A stretch of DNA of 39,486 nt, taken from assembly GCA_037969055.1 (NCBI GenBank), contig JBBKWR010000216.1, positions 1-39,486 of the forward strand, read 5' to 3'. Every line of letters starts with the position of its first letter. Position 1 is the stretch's first letter. This DNA comes from Pelagihabitans sp037969055 (GTDB lineage: Bacteria; Bacteroidota; Bacteroidia; Flavobacteriales; Flavobacteriaceae). Of the stretch, positions 16,114 to 23,616 are shown in pieces. Both the position numbers and the translations under genes were made by a program. The notes below the pieces were generated by a model. That model made no database searches. It saw only the letters and a program-made list of their open reading frames with translations, and was not told the DNA's origin.

Positions 16114-16145
16114 CCTTTACCTTTGGTTTTAAAACCTTGTAAAGG
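16114..16145. terminator. Weak hairpin between convergent genes
   Basis: CCTTTAC (16114-16120) pairs with GTAAAGG (16139-16145), enclosing the inner palindrome GGTTTTAAAACC. A second hairpin, GACAAGT/ACTTGTC (16161-16179), overlaps the TerC stop codon. Neither has a proper T-run, so these are at best weak or factor-assisted terminators between two convergent genes. Confidence 0.35.
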
Positions 16146-16170
16146 CTTATATAGTGCAAGGACAAGTATT

Positions 16171-16983
16171 TCACTTGTCAACAACATCTCCTTCCGTTCG
16201 TTTGTTCTGCTGCATTTTTATATTCAAAAACTCTACCAATAGAGAGAATGCTATCGCAAAATATAGATACCCTTTAGGAATGACCCCAATCTCTTGACCA
16301 AAGAAATTGGTATGGCTTAAATGGGCAGCCTCCGCAATCAACATAAATCCGATTAAGATTAAAAATGACAGTGCCAAAAGCTGCAATGAAGGGTGCTTAT
16401 TAATGAATATGCGAATAGGATTCGCAAATACCATCATTACAATAATGGAAATAACCACGGCAATTATCATTAAGATCAACGCGTCGCCAGGTTTACTGCC
16501 GATACCATTCGTCATGCCTACCGCTGTTAAAATGGAGTCTATTGAAAAGATAAAGTCTATGACCACAATTTGTACTAGAGCCTTCGTAAAAGTGGTAATC
16601 TTCTTTGCATTTAAGGCATCCGCATCATGCTCGGGCATTTCGACTTTTTCATGTATCTCCGAAGTGCTCTTGTATAATAGGAACAACCCGCCAAAAAAAA
16701 GTATAAGCGCTTGTCCGCTTATACCCATCGTAAGCCAAGACGTCTGAATGTAGTAAAAAGGATTTTTTAACCCAATCAAAAATGTGATTGCGAAAAGAAG
16801 TATAATACGCTGCACCATAGCTAAAAGTAAGCCAATGTTAGTGGCTCGTTTTTGATCCTTTTGGTGGAGTTTGTTTGCTACGATTGATATGAAAATAATA
16901 TTGTCGATTCCTAAAACGATTTCCAAAAATGTAAGGGTTATCAACGCTATCCAGGCATCTGGGGTGGTTAAGATTTCAAACAT
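16171..16983 (-). CDS. TerC family integral membrane protein
   Basis: A 270-residue polytopic membrane protein with about seven hydrophobic segments. Its hallmark motifs, each with a membrane-embedded acidic residue, are FLEIVLGIDNIIFISIVANK near the N-terminus and VVIDFIFSIDSILTAVGMT in the middle. The TerC family is linked to tellurite resistance and, in better-studied members, to manganese export and metal loading of exported enzymes. No other tellurite genes are here, so metal homeostasis is the more likely role. It starts 3 nt after the stop of a small lipoprotein gene on the same strand, implying co-transcription and perhaps translational coupling. Confidence 0.9.
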   Translation of the reverse strand: MFEILTTPDAWIALITLTFLEIVLGIDNIIFISIVANKLHQKDQKRATNIGLLLAMVQRIILLFAITFLIGLKNPFYYIQTSWLTMGISGQALILFFGGLFLLYKSTSEIHEKVEMPEHDADALNAKKITTFTKALVQIVVIDFIFSIDSILTAVGMTNGIGSKPGDALILMIIAVVISIIVMMVFANPIRIFINKHPSLQLLALSFLILIGFMLIAEAAHLSHTNFFGQEIGVIPKGYLYFAIAFSLLVEFLNIKMQQNKRTEGDVVDK

Positions 16984-16986
16984 AAT

Positions 16987-17364
16987 TCAATTGGTTTTAA
17001 TTGCAGTTCCTCTGGACTTTTTGCTGTTCCCCACAAGGTTGTACTCAAAAGTATAGGAATTATCGGTTGTAGACAATATTTTCATGTGCACGGATTGTTC
17101 TTCGGACTTATTTTTTGGTTTCAGCTTTTTAACTATATATTCGCAGTCATTGATCCATCGCACTGAAGAGGAATCCACCTGCCCATTGAAATAATCTATT
17201 TCGAGAGTACCCTGCCTAACAAAATGGGTCTTAAGCTCCTTCCCATCAACGGTAGAACTAAAGGAAAAGGAGCCATCCTTAAAATCGTTACAATCCCTTT
17301 GGGGCTGATAACAGGCCATTAAGAACGGGGACAAACAGAAAAGATAAAATGCTTTTTTGATCAT
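16987..17364 (-). CDS. Small flavobacterial lipoprotein (function unknown)
   Basis: A 125-residue protein with the lipoprotein signal MIKKAFYLFCLSPFLMAC; Cys18 would be lipidated. The body has RDCNDFKDGSFSF, LEIDYFNGQVDSSSVRWINDCEYIVKKLKP and VHMKILSTTDNSYTFEYNLVG, a pattern I recall from many flavobacteria, where close relatives often carry the misleading label 'DNA topoisomerase IV', presumably transferred from neighbouring genes. It shows no topoisomerase motif. It lies 25 nt after the XRE regulator gene and 3 nt before the TerC gene, and has its own promoter motif. Confidence 0.8.
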   Translation of the reverse strand: MIKKAFYLFCLSPFLMACYQPQRDCNDFKDGSFSFSSTVDGKELKTHFVRQGTLEIDYFNGQVDSSSVRWINDCEYIVKKLKPKNKSEEQSVHMKILSTTDNSYTFEYNLVGNSKKSRGTAIKTN

Positions 17365-17369
17365 TCAAG

Positions 17370-17404
17370 CAAAATTAAGCTTTTGCAGGTTATTTGCCAT
17401 CAAA
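17370..17404 (-). promoter_or_regulatory. Candidate promoter of the lipoprotein-TerC unit
   Basis: On the reverse strand TTTG (17404-17401) is followed after 23 nt by TAATTTTG (17377-17370), a -33/-7 pair of the Bacteroidota sigma type. The -7 motif ends 5 nt before the ATG at 17364, so the transcript would be almost leaderless. The -33 element lies inside the end of the XRE gene. Confidence 0.45.
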
Positions 17405-17758
17405 GGCTTTGAAACTTCCATCGGTGTAAAAAATAATTATCTTTTCGATGTTTTTAGCTTCTTCCGGAACTTGTAGCTGGGCCGGCGATTTGTGTTTAGG
17501 CAGGAGCGAGGTGGTGGAATTTGGTTTTGTTTCAGAAGGAAATGATCCTTTGCCGTTCAGTAACCAATATAGGTTCACTTCCGGAAATGTTTTGACTACC
17601 TTTAAAACGAAGTCGAGACTGGGTTTGTTTCGACCGGAAAGCAAATGAGAAATGCTCGAACGCTGTACCTCGATCTTATCTGCAAAGGCGGAAGCTGAAA
17701 GCCCATAATAGTGCAGGATCCGTTCAAATCGTTTGACAAAATCTTCGGAGTTTACCAT
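17390..17758 (-). CDS. XRE-family helix-turn-helix regulator
   Basis: A 122-residue DNA-binding protein. Residues 8-70 form a Cro/C1-type HTH: helix 2 ASAFADKI, helix 3 RSSISHLLSGRNKPS, then LDFVLKVVKTFPEVNLYWLL, a combination common in flavobacterial stand-alone XRE regulators. The C-terminal 50 residues are Pro/Ser/Lys-rich with no recognised domain and end IIFYTDGSFKAFDGK. It is the first gene before the lipoprotein and TerC genes on the same strand. No toxin or phage gene is nearby, so it is more likely a chromosomal regulator than part of a toxin-antitoxin pair. Its targets are unknown. Confidence 0.85.
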   Translation of the reverse strand: MVNSEDFVKRFERILHYYGLSASAFADKIEVQRSSISHLLSGRNKPSLDFVLKVVKTFPEVNLYWLLNGKGSFPSETKPNSTTSLLPKHKSPAQLQVPEEAKNIEKIIIFYTDGSFKAFDGK

Positions 17759-17775
17759 TGTAACCTTTATATCCC

Positions 17776-17783
17776 CAAAAATA
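17776..17783 (-). promoter_or_regulatory. Bacteroidota -7 promoter motif for the XRE gene
   Basis: The reverse strand reads TATTTTTG, matching TAnnTTTG, 17 nt before the ATG at 17758. No clear -33 element. Confidence 0.45.
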
Positions 17784-17920
17784 CAAAATAGTATCCAAGA
17801 ACTGAGCAGGAGGGATGCATTATGATGAATTTATTTAAAGTAATGGTCTTATTTTGAATATATAAAAAACTGATAAACAGATATATATAAATGAGTTATG
17901 AATCTAGGGGATTTAGTGTT

Positions 17921-17973
17921 TACAATTGTATCTTAACAGCCGCCAAAAAGCACGATAAAGGTATACAATTGTA
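17921..17973. promoter_or_regulatory. Twin palindromes TACAATTGTA, operator-like
   Basis: The perfect 10-bp palindrome TACAATTGTA occurs at 17921-17930 and again at 17964-17973, centres 43 bp apart, close to four helical turns. Both lie upstream of the M14 peptidase gene; the second ends 36 nt before its -7 motif. The spacing and identity suggest binding sites for a dimeric regulator acting on the M14 gene. The regulator is not identified; the XRE and Lrp products encoded nearby are candidates. Confidence 0.45.
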
Positions 17974-18009
17974 ACAATACTTGTTTACGGATGTAATTTA
18001 TATTGATGC

Positions 18010-18017
18010 TATTTTTG
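18010..18017 (+). promoter_or_regulatory. Bacteroidota -7 promoter motif for the M14 peptidase gene
   Basis: TATTTTTG matches TAnnTTTG, 20 nt before ATG 18038. It lies inside a longer open frame, which supports starting the gene at 18038 rather than upstream. Confidence 0.5.
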
Positions 18018-18037
18018 TAAATCAATTTAACCAATAC

Positions 18038-19147
18038 ATGCACATCCTTCCTGCTGAATATTTAAAGATCAAAGAAAAATCGCTTCATGGGCGTTACCTG
18101 ACCCATGCCCAAATTGACCCACTCATTAAGAAGATTTCATCGCGGTTTGAAGTCGGGAAACTCGGGAAATCTGTTCAAAAGAAATCTATTGAAATCATAA
18201 CACTGGGTTTAGGGGAAACGAAGGTGCTGATGTGGTCACAGATGCATGGGAATGAAAGCACAACCACCAAGGCAGTCTTTGACTTGTTGAACTACCTGGA
18301 ATCAAACAAGGAACTATCGGAGCAGATTCTTGGTAATTGCACCATAAAGATTATACCAATGTTAAATCCGGATGGAGCGGAAGTATATACCAGGGTAAAT
18401 GCCAATGGCGTAGATTTGAATCGGGACGCAAAAGAACTGAGTCAGCCTGAGAGTAAATTGCTACGTCAGGCGTTTGAAAATTTTAGGCCACATTTCTGTT
18501 TTAACCTCCATGACCAACGCACCATTTTCAATGTTGGAAAGATGTCAAAATCGGCCACAGTTTCTTTTCTGGCACCCGCTCAGGATAGCCAACGCACCAT
18601 TACCCCTAATCGGGAAACAAGCATGAAGCTCATTGCAGCAATGGCAGCAATCCTGCACGACAGGATTCCTGGACAAGTCGGCCGTTACGACGATAGCTTC
18701 AATGAGAATTGTGTTGGCGATACCTTTCAAATGCTTAGCACGCCAACAATTTTATTCGAGGCGGGGCATTACCCAAATGATTATCAACGAGAGAAGACCC
18801 GGGAATTAATACTTGTGGCCCTTCTTAATGGCCTAAAAGTGATTTCGGACAACAGTGTGGACGACCATTCACAAGAAGATTATTTTAGTATTCCAGAAAA
18901 CGGGAAACTTTTTTTCGATATCCTTATCAGGAATGCCCATCTGATACATTCCAAATATAAAAAAGATAGTGCGATAGGGTTGCTCTATCAGGAAAAGCTG
19001 AATTCCAATCACATCGAATTTGTACCGAAAATCGAAACCATCGGTTTGCTGGCACCTTTTTTTGGGCATCAGAATTATGATTGTGCCGATCCAGTTGATT
19101 TTGAAGCGCTCAAAAAACAGGTGTTTTGGAACAGCATTTTCCAATAA
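18038..19147 (+). CDS. M14 family zinc carboxypeptidase
   Basis: A metallocarboxypeptidase of 369 residues from ATG 18038. Zinc ligands are H70 and E73 in SQMHGNEST and H158 in FNLHDQR; N128-R129 in GVDLNRD fit substrate carboxylate binding, and E241 in ILFEAGHYP fits the catalytic base. There is no signal peptide, so it should work in the cytoplasm, perhaps trimming peptides or amide conjugates. About 100 C-terminal residues beyond the peptidase core (ISDNSVDD onward) have no recognised domain. I chose this start because the upstream extension runs through a -7 promoter motif. An Lrp/AsnC gene follows in the same direction, with its own promoter. Confidence 0.85.
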   Translation: MHILPAEYLKIKEKSLHGRYLTHAQIDPLIKKISSRFEVGKLGKSVQKKSIEIITLGLGETKVLMWSQMHGNESTTTKAVFDLLNYLESNKELSEQILGNCTIKIIPMLNPDGAEVYTRVNANGVDLNRDAKELSQPESKLLRQAFENFRPHFCFNLHDQRTIFNVGKMSKSATVSFLAPAQDSQRTITPNRETSMKLIAAMAAILHDRIPGQVGRYDDSFNENCVGDTFQMLSTPTILFEAGHYPNDYQREKTRELILVALLNGLKVISDNSVDDHSQEDYFSIPENGKLFFDILIRNAHLIHSKYKKDSAIGLLYQEKLNSNHIEFVPKIETIGLLAPFFGHQNYDCADPVDFEALKKQVFWNSIFQ

Positions 19148-19209
19148 TCAACTAAGCTGTTTGCTGCAAAAATATCAAGACATTACATATTTGTTAAAAA
19201 AATGCAAGT

Positions 19210-19244
19210 TTTGATGAATATATTTTCTTAATATTTTACTTTTG
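19210..19244 (+). promoter_or_regulatory. Candidate promoter of the Lrp/AsnC gene
   Basis: TTTG (19210-19213) and TACTTTTG (19237-19244) are separated by 23 nt, fitting the Bacteroidota -33/-7 consensus at the long end of its spacing. The -7 motif ends 17 nt before the ATG at 19262. Confidence 0.55.
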
Positions 19245-19261
19245 CTTAAAATATCATTTGT

Positions 19262-19741
19262 ATGGGAAAAGTGAAATTGGATGAAATAGACCACCAAATT
19301 CTAGACATGTTGATCGATAATACCAGGACCCCGTTCACCGATATCGCAAAAAAGCTGTTGATTTCGGCAGGTACTGTGCACGTAAGGGTCAAGAAAATGG
19401 AAGAAGCGGGAATCGTAAAAGGCTCTTCACTTACCTTGGATTATGTAAAATTAGGCTATTCGTTCATCGCCTACGTTGGTATTTACTTGGAGAAAACGCA
19501 CCAGACAAAGTTCGTATTAGAAAGATTGGAGCAAATTCCCAACGTGACCGTTGCGCACATCACTACTGGGAAATTTAATATTTTCTGTAAAATAAGGGCG
19601 AAAGATACAACCCATGCCAAGAATATTATTTTTCAAATCGATGACATCGAAGGTATAAGCAGAACGGAAACCATGATTTCTTTGGAAGAAAGCATCAATG
19701 ATAAGAAAAGATTGATGCACACGATTTTTAACGAATTATAA
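19262..19741 (+). CDS. Lrp/AsnC family transcriptional regulator
   Basis: A 159-residue feast/famine regulator. An N-terminal HTH (KLDEIDHQILDMLIDNTRTP, then GTVHVRVKKMEEAGIVKGSS) is followed by the RAM/AsnC effector domain (SFIAYVGIYLE to GISRTETMISLEES). Such proteins assemble into octamers and sense amino acids. Neighbouring M14 peptidase, proline dehydrogenase and alanine dehydrogenase genes make amino-acid catabolism a plausible target, which is inference. It has its own promoter motif and a strong terminator. Confidence 0.93.
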   Translation: MGKVKLDEIDHQILDMLIDNTRTPFTDIAKKLLISAGTVHVRVKKMEEAGIVKGSSLTLDYVKLGYSFIAYVGIYLEKTHQTKFVLERLEQIPNVTVAHITTGKFNIFCKIRAKDTTHAKNIIFQIDDIEGISRTETMISLEESINDKKRLMHTIFNEL

Positions 19742-19765
19742 TACTCGGGCCCATAACAGTATTCA

Positions 19766-19801
19766 AATCCTGAAAGGCCATGGTTTTTCAGGATTTTTTT
19801 A
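19766..19801 (+). terminator. Rho-independent terminator after the Lrp/AsnC gene
   Basis: AATCCTGAAA (19766-19775) pairs perfectly with TTTCAGGATT (19786-19795) around a 10-nt loop, followed by a T-run to 19800. It separates the Lrp gene from the DinB-like gene. Confidence 0.85.
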
Positions 19802-19813
19802 ATTCAAAACCCT

Positions 19814-20329
19814 ATGAACACCTCTGATCTGGAGTTTAAGCCTCCGTTTCCTTTCTATAAATCTTATATCGATCTTTTAGGAGCGGTGGAATTGATGGAT
19901 ACCTTAAACCGTCAATTGGCCAATTTTCCCAAATTTTTGGATAGTATTCCGGAAGACAAACTTGGACATGCTTATGCGACCGGTAAGTGGACTACCTTAC
20001 AGGCGTTGGTGCACATCACGGATTCCGAAAGGGTCTTTCAATATCGGGCATTGCGATTTGCTAGAGGGGACAAGACCCCTTTGCCTGGTTTTGACCAAGA
20101 TTTGTTCGTGGCAGGGACGGTTTCGCAAGTATGGACAAAACAAAGTTTGCTGCAAGAATACCTCGCGGTGCGACACGCGACCATCACATTGTTCAATAGC
20201 TTGGACAATAATTCGTTAAAGCTAACGGGAACTGCAAGCGGGTTGGAGTGGAGTGTCGCTAAATTAGGTTTTGTGATCTGTGGACATCAAAGACATCATA
20301 GAAACATTATTAGGGAACACTATCTTTGA
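19814..20329 (+). CDS. DinB-like protein (putative metal-dependent)
   Basis: A 171-residue four-helix-bundle protein of the DinB/YfiT superfamily. The metal triad fits H67 in LVHITDSER and H158/H162 in GHQRHHRNII. Phrases such as GKWTTLQALVHITDSERVFQYRALRFARGD are typical of the DinB_2 group in Bacteroidota. Members include bacillithiol or mycothiol-dependent transferases, but many are uncharacterised; the substrate here is unknown. The gene starts 13 nt after a terminator, and I see no clear promoter. It converges on the next gene with a 3-nt gap. Confidence 0.85.
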   Translation: MNTSDLEFKPPFPFYKSYIDLLGAVELMDTLNRQLANFPKFLDSIPEDKLGHAYATGKWTTLQALVHITDSERVFQYRALRFARGDKTPLPGFDQDLFVAGTVSQVWTKQSLLQEYLAVRHATITLFNSLDNNSLKLTGTASGLEWSVAKLGFVICGHQRHHRNIIREHYL

Positions 20330-20332
20330 TGA

Positions 20333-20665
20333 TCAATCGTAATCGACTTCATCTTCGATTTCACCATCGGTAAGATCCAAATCCATTTCCATGGCATCTA
20401 CTTCTTCGAGGACAGGCTCTGATTTGTCCTCCAGTTGCTTCTCCATATTATCTTCAAAATTGGAAATAAAATTTGCCAAACTCTTGCTGATTTTCACGAG
20501 ATAAACGGTGTCATTCGTTCTAATTTCAACTGCTTCAACATACTCGCCACTGGCATTTTTGAATACAATGATATCTTCGTCCCCATATCCGTCTGGGTAG
20601 GTTTCAATCAATTGTGCCGCCAATTCGTGGCTTAGTTTTTTATAATCTACAAGTCTGTGCGTCAT
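20333..20665 (-). CDS. Small acidic conserved protein (function unknown)
   Basis: A 110-residue soluble protein. The N-terminal 75 residues (LVDYKKLSHELAAQLIETYP, then EDIIVFKNASGEYVEAVEIR and TVYLVKISKSL) look folded; the last 35 residues are strongly acidic and probably disordered (VLEEVDAMEMDLDLTDGE, EVDYD). I recall similar proteins beside aroB and proline dehydrogenase genes in other flavobacteria, but I know no function. It follows aroB on the same strand after a 132-nt gap and converges with the DinB-like gene. Confidence 0.75.
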   Translation of the reverse strand: MTHRLVDYKKLSHELAAQLIETYPDGYGDEDIIVFKNASGEYVEAVEIRTNDTVYLVKISKSLANFISNFEDNMEKQLEDKSEPVLEEVDAMEMDLDLTDGEIEDEVDYD

Positions 20666-20797
20666 GAGTAGGTTATTTGGGCCCTATGGTCTAAGGACTG
20701 GTTTAGCATTGGTTTTTAAAACTTTATCCAATCTAAATCATTTTCCCCAAGGGTTTTCCAAAGAGTTGTCAAATAACAATTTTAGTATACGTAGCGT

Positions 20798-21859
20798 TCA
20801 TTCTGAGTAGTAAGAAAATGCTTCGTGCAGAAGTTCATCGTCAATTTTTACATCAATTTCGGGTTCGCCTATTTCTTTTAAAAGCACAAAGTTGATGTTG
20901 CCATGGGTATTTTTTTTGTCATATTTAAGGAGCGACAATATTTTGCCAATATCCTGTGCCTCAAAAGATACTTTGTCATAACGACTTAAAAAGGTGGTCT
21001 TGATGTCTAGGAGATCGGCAGTCGATAAGCCCTTCAATTTGTGTGAAAGCCATGCTTCCAATATCATACCAATTGCTATTGCCTCTCCATGCAATAATGG
21101 TCCATGTTTGCTATTGGTTAAAAAGTATGATTCTATTGCATGCCCTAAGGTATGCCCGTAATTTAAAATTTTTCGCAAGTTTTGTTCGGTAGGGTCTTGT
21201 GTGACCACCGCGTTTTTGATCATTACCGACTCATAGATCAGATGATCCATACCCTTATAATCCTTTTTCTGCTTCAGCTCATTCCAATAGGCTCGGTCCC
21301 TAATGAGTCCGTGTTTCAACATCTCGGCAAATCCACTGTGCAATTCACGCTTGGGCAATGTATTCAGGAAATCACTGATGATCAACACCATTTCTGGTTG
21401 GTTTATGACCCCTATTTGATTTTTCAAAGACCCTAAATCTACGCCGGTTTTCCCGCCAACGGAGGCATCGACCATTGATAGCAAGGTGGTGGGTACATTT
21501 ATGAAAACGATGCCACGTTTGAAGGTGGAGGCTACAAATCCGCCCAAATCGGTTATAACACCTCCGCCCAAATTTATGACAAGACTTTTACGGTCCGCAC
21601 CAAGTTCAGAAAAGACCTCCCAAACATGGGTACAGGTGTCTATATTTTTGTTTATTTCTCCCGATTCAATTTCAATAACCTCAAATTCCATATCCCCTTC
21701 GAGACTGGACATAAATTTTGGAAGGCAATATTCATGTGTATTTTCATCGACCATTACAAATATCTTGGAATACTTGACGGCTATAAGATGTTCATTTAAA
21801 GCAGTATATGCATTTCCGTTGAAATGAACGGAATATGAAGCGGTAATAATCGATTCCAT
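20798..21859 (-). CDS. aroB: 3-dehydroquinate synthase
   Basis: The second shikimate-pathway enzyme, converting DAHP to 3-dehydroquinate with NAD+ and a divalent metal. Within 353 residues it shows the NAD-binding GGGVITDLGGFVAS, TTLLSMVDASVGGKTGVD, and metal ligands in GFAEMLKHG (Glu), NYGHTLGHAIE (His) and LLHGEAIAIGM (His). Length and motifs are normal. It is divergent from proline dehydrogenase, with 99 nt between starts. No other aromatic amino acid gene is nearby. Confidence 0.95.
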   Translation of the reverse strand: MESIITASYSVHFNGNAYTALNEHLIAVKYSKIFVMVDENTHEYCLPKFMSSLEGDMEFEVIEIESGEINKNIDTCTHVWEVFSELGADRKSLVINLGGGVITDLGGFVASTFKRGIVFINVPTTLLSMVDASVGGKTGVDLGSLKNQIGVINQPEMVLIISDFLNTLPKRELHSGFAEMLKHGLIRDRAYWNELKQKKDYKGMDHLIYESVMIKNAVVTQDPTEQNLRKILNYGHTLGHAIESYFLTNSKHGPLLHGEAIAIGMILEAWLSHKLKGLSTADLLDIKTTFLSRYDKVSFEAQDIGKILSLLKYDKKNTHGNINFVLLKEIGEPEIDVKIDDELLHEAFSYYSE

Positions 21860-21929
21860 AAAAATAGTTTCCGATTTATTGGAACAAAATAAAGGTAAAT
21901 TTTAAAGAATGGAATACTTTTGACCTGTT

Positions 21930-21937
21930 TATCTTTG
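21930..21937 (+). promoter_or_regulatory. Bacteroidota -7 promoter motif for proline dehydrogenase
   Basis: TATCTTTG matches TAnnTTTG, 21 nt before ATG 21959. A -33 element is not clear. Confidence 0.55.
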
Positions 21938-21958
21938 GATTCGAAAATAAAATAATAA

Positions 21959-23125
21959 ATGGATCAAATTTTTGAGGATACCCAAACTGCTTTTTCCCTA
22001 AAGTCGGATTCTGAGTTGGAACGCGCCTATTTTTTATTTAAAATGATCGCCAATGAACCTTTGGTCCGCATCGGAACGGCCATGACGAATTTTGCGATCA
22101 AGGCACACTTGCCAGTTGATGGATTGATAAGGGCCACCGTATTTGATCATTTTTGTGGCGGGGTGAATGAATTGGACTGCATGCCAGTGGTAGATAAAAT
22201 GTGGAGCAAGCATGTGTGTTCGATTTTGGACTATTCCGTAGAGGGTAAGGAAGTTGAAGACCCTTTGGACACTACATTAAAGAAGGTATTGGAACTGTTG
22301 GATTTTGTCAAGGAGAAAGATGCAATTCCGTTCGCGGTATTCAAACCCACCGGATTTGGGCGTTTTTCACTTTTTAAGAAAGTAGGGGCTGGAAAGCCAT
22401 TAAGCGAAGAGGAAACAAAGGAATGGGGCAGGGTAGTGGGACGTTTTGAAAAAACCTGTAAAAGGGCTTTTGAGTTGGATGTCTCCTTATTGATCGATGC
22501 AGAGGAAAGTTGGATGCAGGATGCAGCCGACTCGCTCGTAGAAGACATGATGCGCAAGTATAATAAAGAGAATGCCATTGTATTCAATACCCTCCAAATG
22601 TACCGCTGGGACCGGATGGATTATTTAAAAGGATTATTGGATAGATCGCAAAAAGAAGGGTTTAAAATCGGGATCAAAGTGGTAAGGGGCGCCTATATGG
22701 AAAAGGAAAATGAAAGGGCCCAAGAGCATGGTTATCCAACACCAATTTGTGCGACTAAGGAAGAAACGGACGCGAATTTTGATGCTGCCATTGAATTTAT
22801 GTTAGGTCATTTAGATCATATTTCGATCTTTGCAGGCACTCACAATGAAGGCAGCACTTATTATCTCATGCAACAAATGCTGGACAGGGGAATCTTAGTA
22901 GACGACCCCCGAATTTGGTTCGGACAGCTTTATGGGATGAGCGATCATATTTCGTTCAACCTTGGTATAAGGGGATATAATGTAGCAAAATACCTGCCCT
23001 TTGGCCCAGTTCGTGATGTCATGCCCTACTTGATCCGCAGGGCAGAGGAAAATACATCGGTCGCCGGACAAACCACTCGAGAGCTCGCTTTATTGAAACG
23101 GGAACGTAAAAGAAGAAAGATATAA
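21959..23125 (+). CDS. Proline dehydrogenase
   Basis: A FAD enzyme that oxidises proline to pyrroline-5-carboxylate and passes electrons to the quinone pool at the inner membrane face. It is the stand-alone PRODH form (388 residues), not the bifunctional PutA. Conserved parts of the TIM barrel are visible: LLIDAEESWMQDAADSL, FNTLQMYRWDR, IKVVRGAYMEKEN, FAGTHNEGS, FGQLYGMSDHI and KYLPFGPVRDVMPYLIRRAEEN, the last carrying the two arginines that hold the substrate carboxylate. The P5C dehydrogenase gene is not in the window. The C-terminus is very basic (RERKRRK). It converges with the DUF4258-like gene, 10-nt gap. Confidence 0.94.
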   Translation: MDQIFEDTQTAFSLKSDSELERAYFLFKMIANEPLVRIGTAMTNFAIKAHLPVDGLIRATVFDHFCGGVNELDCMPVVDKMWSKHVCSILDYSVEGKEVEDPLDTTLKKVLELLDFVKEKDAIPFAVFKPTGFGRFSLFKKVGAGKPLSEEETKEWGRVVGRFEKTCKRAFELDVSLLIDAEESWMQDAADSLVEDMMRKYNKENAIVFNTLQMYRWDRMDYLKGLLDRSQKEGFKIGIKVVRGAYMEKENERAQEHGYPTPICATKEETDANFDAAIEFMLGHLDHISIFAGTHNEGSTYYLMQQMLDRGILVDDPRIWFGQLYGMSDHISFNLGIRGYNVAKYLPFGPVRDVMPYLIRRAEENTSVAGQTTRELALLKRERKRRKI

Positions 23126-23135
23126 TAAGGCACAA

Positions 23136-23516
23136 TCAATACTCGATACTTTCAACGAAAGCTTCTGTTTCACAATTCTTAACCGTAAGTAAGGTTTGTT
23201 TTTCTTTTATTTGCCCATTAACAAGGTAGGTCTTGCACGGCGTTGACTTGGTATCACTATTGCCAAAGTCAATATCGCCGTTTGTAAGGAGATCATTAAT
23301 GTCAACTGAATCAATGGTCCCACTTTTCAATAAAGCGTTTACTTGATCTGAATAAGAAACCGTTTTAGAGCGGATGTCCTTTAAGGTCCTACAATCTGGC
23401 AGGTAACAAAAATATACGCCTGTTTCTTCCGATTTCTTTTTAAAGATGTAGGCTAGAAATACCATCCCAATTGACAGGCCGATCAGATAAAATCCCAATC
23501 GTTTTAGAAAAGCCAT
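23136..23516 (-). CDS. DUF4258-like membrane-anchored protein
   Basis: A 126-residue protein with one N-terminal membrane segment (FLKRLGFYLIGLSIGMVFLA) and a periplasmic part. CYLPDCRTLKDIRSKTV, INDLLTNGDIDFGNSDTKSTPC and LTVKNCETEAFVESIE resemble the DUF4258 family as I know it from flavobacteria. Four cysteines in the outer part could form disulfides. Function is unknown. It is downstream of alanine dehydrogenase on the opposite side of proline dehydrogenase, with about 100 nt from the former. Confidence 0.65.
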   Translation of the reverse strand: MAFLKRLGFYLIGLSIGMVFLAYIFKKKSEETGVYFCYLPDCRTLKDIRSKTVSYSDQVNALLKSGTIDSVDINDLLTNGDIDFGNSDTKSTPCKTYLVNGQIKEKQTLLTVKNCETEAFVESIEY

Positions 23517-23616
23517 AATGATTGCATTATAAAGTTGATGGTTGAATGATCCTATTGTAAAAAGATCGATGCGGCCGGAAAGGTATATGAATTAATTTAC
23601 TACGCTGCGAACAAAC

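Noticed and set aside
16307..16747. 146-residue forward ORF inside the TerC gene
   Set aside because: Repetitive Ile/Ser/Thr composition expected from the reverse complement of membrane helices.
16987..17364. 'DNA topoisomerase IV' label for the small lipoprotein
   Set aside because: Relatives often carry that name, but the protein has a lipoprotein signal and no topoisomerase motif; parE and parC are separate genes nearby.
17390..17758. XRE gene as an antitoxin or phage repressor
   Set aside because: No toxin-sized partner, integrase or phage gene adjacent; the next genes are a lipoprotein and TerC.
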